Shown here one piece after another: positions 63,784-64,000 of a stretch of DNA of 64,000 nt (position 1 is the first letter of the stretch; each line of letters starts with the position of its first letter). Source of the stretch: Cristatella mucedo (lineage: Eukaryota > Bryozoa > Phylactolaemata > Cristatellidae); contig WPIO01000241.1 in NCBI GenBank assembly GCA_009760855.2, positions 1 through 64,000 of the forward strand, given 5' to 3'. The notes under the pieces are model-generated. The model made no database searches and was not told the origin of the DNA. It worked only from the letters and a program-made list of their open reading frames with translations. Position numbers and translations under genes: made by a program.

Positions 63784-64000
63784 TGCGAACGTGTGCGAAA
63801 CGGGTTATTTACGTGCGAAATGCTTTAAACAAAGTGCAGCACTCTGCTTCCAGCTAGCTAACGCTCCGACATGCAGATTTGAACTTTCTAGAAATTCCCT
63901 GACCTGCTGCTAACTTGTGCGAAATGTGTCATTCGAGTGCGAAATGCTCAAAACAAGGTGCAGCACTCTGCTGCCAGCCAGCACACGCTCCGAAATGTAG

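Larger units (their letters stand above)
1..64000 (+). repeat. 124-bp satellite DNA array, entire window
   Basis: A 124-bp unit repeats head to tail without interruption or inversion. Anchors such as GTGCGAAATGC recur at 184, 308 and 432 and continue to about 63,689, with only small net drift from indels, giving about 516 monomers. The consensus has about 61 G+C of 124 (49%) and 12 CpG sites by hand count. Both window ends lie inside monomers. Satellite arrays of this size and uniformity are known from eukaryotic centromeric, pericentromeric and subtelomeric heterochromatin; which of these applies cannot be told from sequence alone. I do not recognise the monomer as a named satellite family. 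Translation gives no long protein because 124 leaves remainder 1 on division by 3, and stop codons recur at monomer positions 11 and 59 (family A) or 11 and 65 (families B and C). Confidence 0.98.
43451..64000 (+). repeat. Satellite family C sub-array (mixed monomer types)
   Basis: Regular spacing resumes. Monomers keep CATGCAGATTTGAAG but are interleaved with types carrying TGCTCAAAACAAGG (regular from about 44,810), ACATATTCAGCG or ACATATTTAGCG, CAGTGCACGC, CAGCCCACGC, ATTCGAGTGCG and GAAACGGGTTATT. CTCAAAAC is essentially absent from family B but present in the divergent islands of family A, which ties those islands to this region. Diversity between adjacent monomers is highest here, and several multi-monomer duplications are visible. 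The change from B to C is gradual over about 43.5-44.8 kb. Confidence 0.88.

Noticed and set aside
1-64000. Repetitive structural protein gene (silk-, mucin- or antifreeze-like repeat)
   Set aside because: A 124-bp period cannot keep one frame, and stops recur at least every three monomers in the plus strand. Indels are not multiples of three.
1-64000. CRISPR array
   Set aside because: Units are contiguous and wholly similar; there are no unique spacers between short repeats and no cas genes.
1-64000. tRNA, rRNA or telomeric repeats
   Set aside because: No cloverleaf or rRNA-like sequence and no TTAGGG, TTAGG or TTTAGGG runs were seen.

Overview
The whole window is one uninterrupted tandem satellite array. 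A monomer of 124 bp is repeated head to tail about 516 times, always in the same orientation, from the first base to the last. Neither end is an array boundary, so the true array is longer than 64 kb. I see no protein-coding gene, RNA gene, transposon, CRISPR array, telomeric repeat or unique sequence anywhere. The many short open reading frames are by-products of a repeat whose length leaves remainder 1 when divided by 3. This organisation points to eukaryotic heterochromatin (centromeric, pericentromeric, subtelomeric or a knob). The species cannot be named from the sequence. By hand count the monomer is about 49% GC with 12 CpG per unit, roughly 1.6 times expectation. That argues against long-term heavy germline CpG methylation of this array.

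Layout. (1) 1-22,541, family A: monomers carry TATGTAGATTCGAAG, and long runs are nearly identical. Islands of divergent monomers lie at 2.0-4.9 kb, 11.6-12.0 kb and 13.5-15.6 kb. (2) 22,542-40,600, family B: the same stretch reads CATGCAGATTTGAAG and is usually preceded by AAACAAGG. A sub-block at 39,060-40,560 carries CCAGTCAG and GATCTGGTGCG. (3) 40,600-43,450: the same repeat, but crowded with small indels. (4) 43,451-64,000, family C: B-like monomers mixed with types carrying TGCTCAAAACAAGG, ATTCGAGTGCG, TATTCAGCG and CAGTGCACGC.

Each monomer has an internal plan, numbered here from CGAAATG. There is a 6-bp-arm hairpin at 21-35. A larger dyad at 54-80 is perfect in family A and has one mismatch in B and C. 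The hexamer TGCGAA occurs three times, starting at 93, 103 and 123, so it is spaced 10 and 20 bp apart.

Above the monomer there is higher-order structure. A mosaic block of about 2.2 kb occurs twice, 10.70 kb apart, within family A. A linked three-variant haplotype recurs at least eight times in A. Family C holds 11-, 12- and 13-monomer duplications and a 0.9-kb block repeated about 12.08 kb away with exactly one monomer lost. About fourteen sized rearrangement scars (partial deletions and duplications of a monomer) are listed individually. The plausible novelty is the satellite family, its internal motif architecture and its record of unequal exchange and conversion; there is no gene system here.
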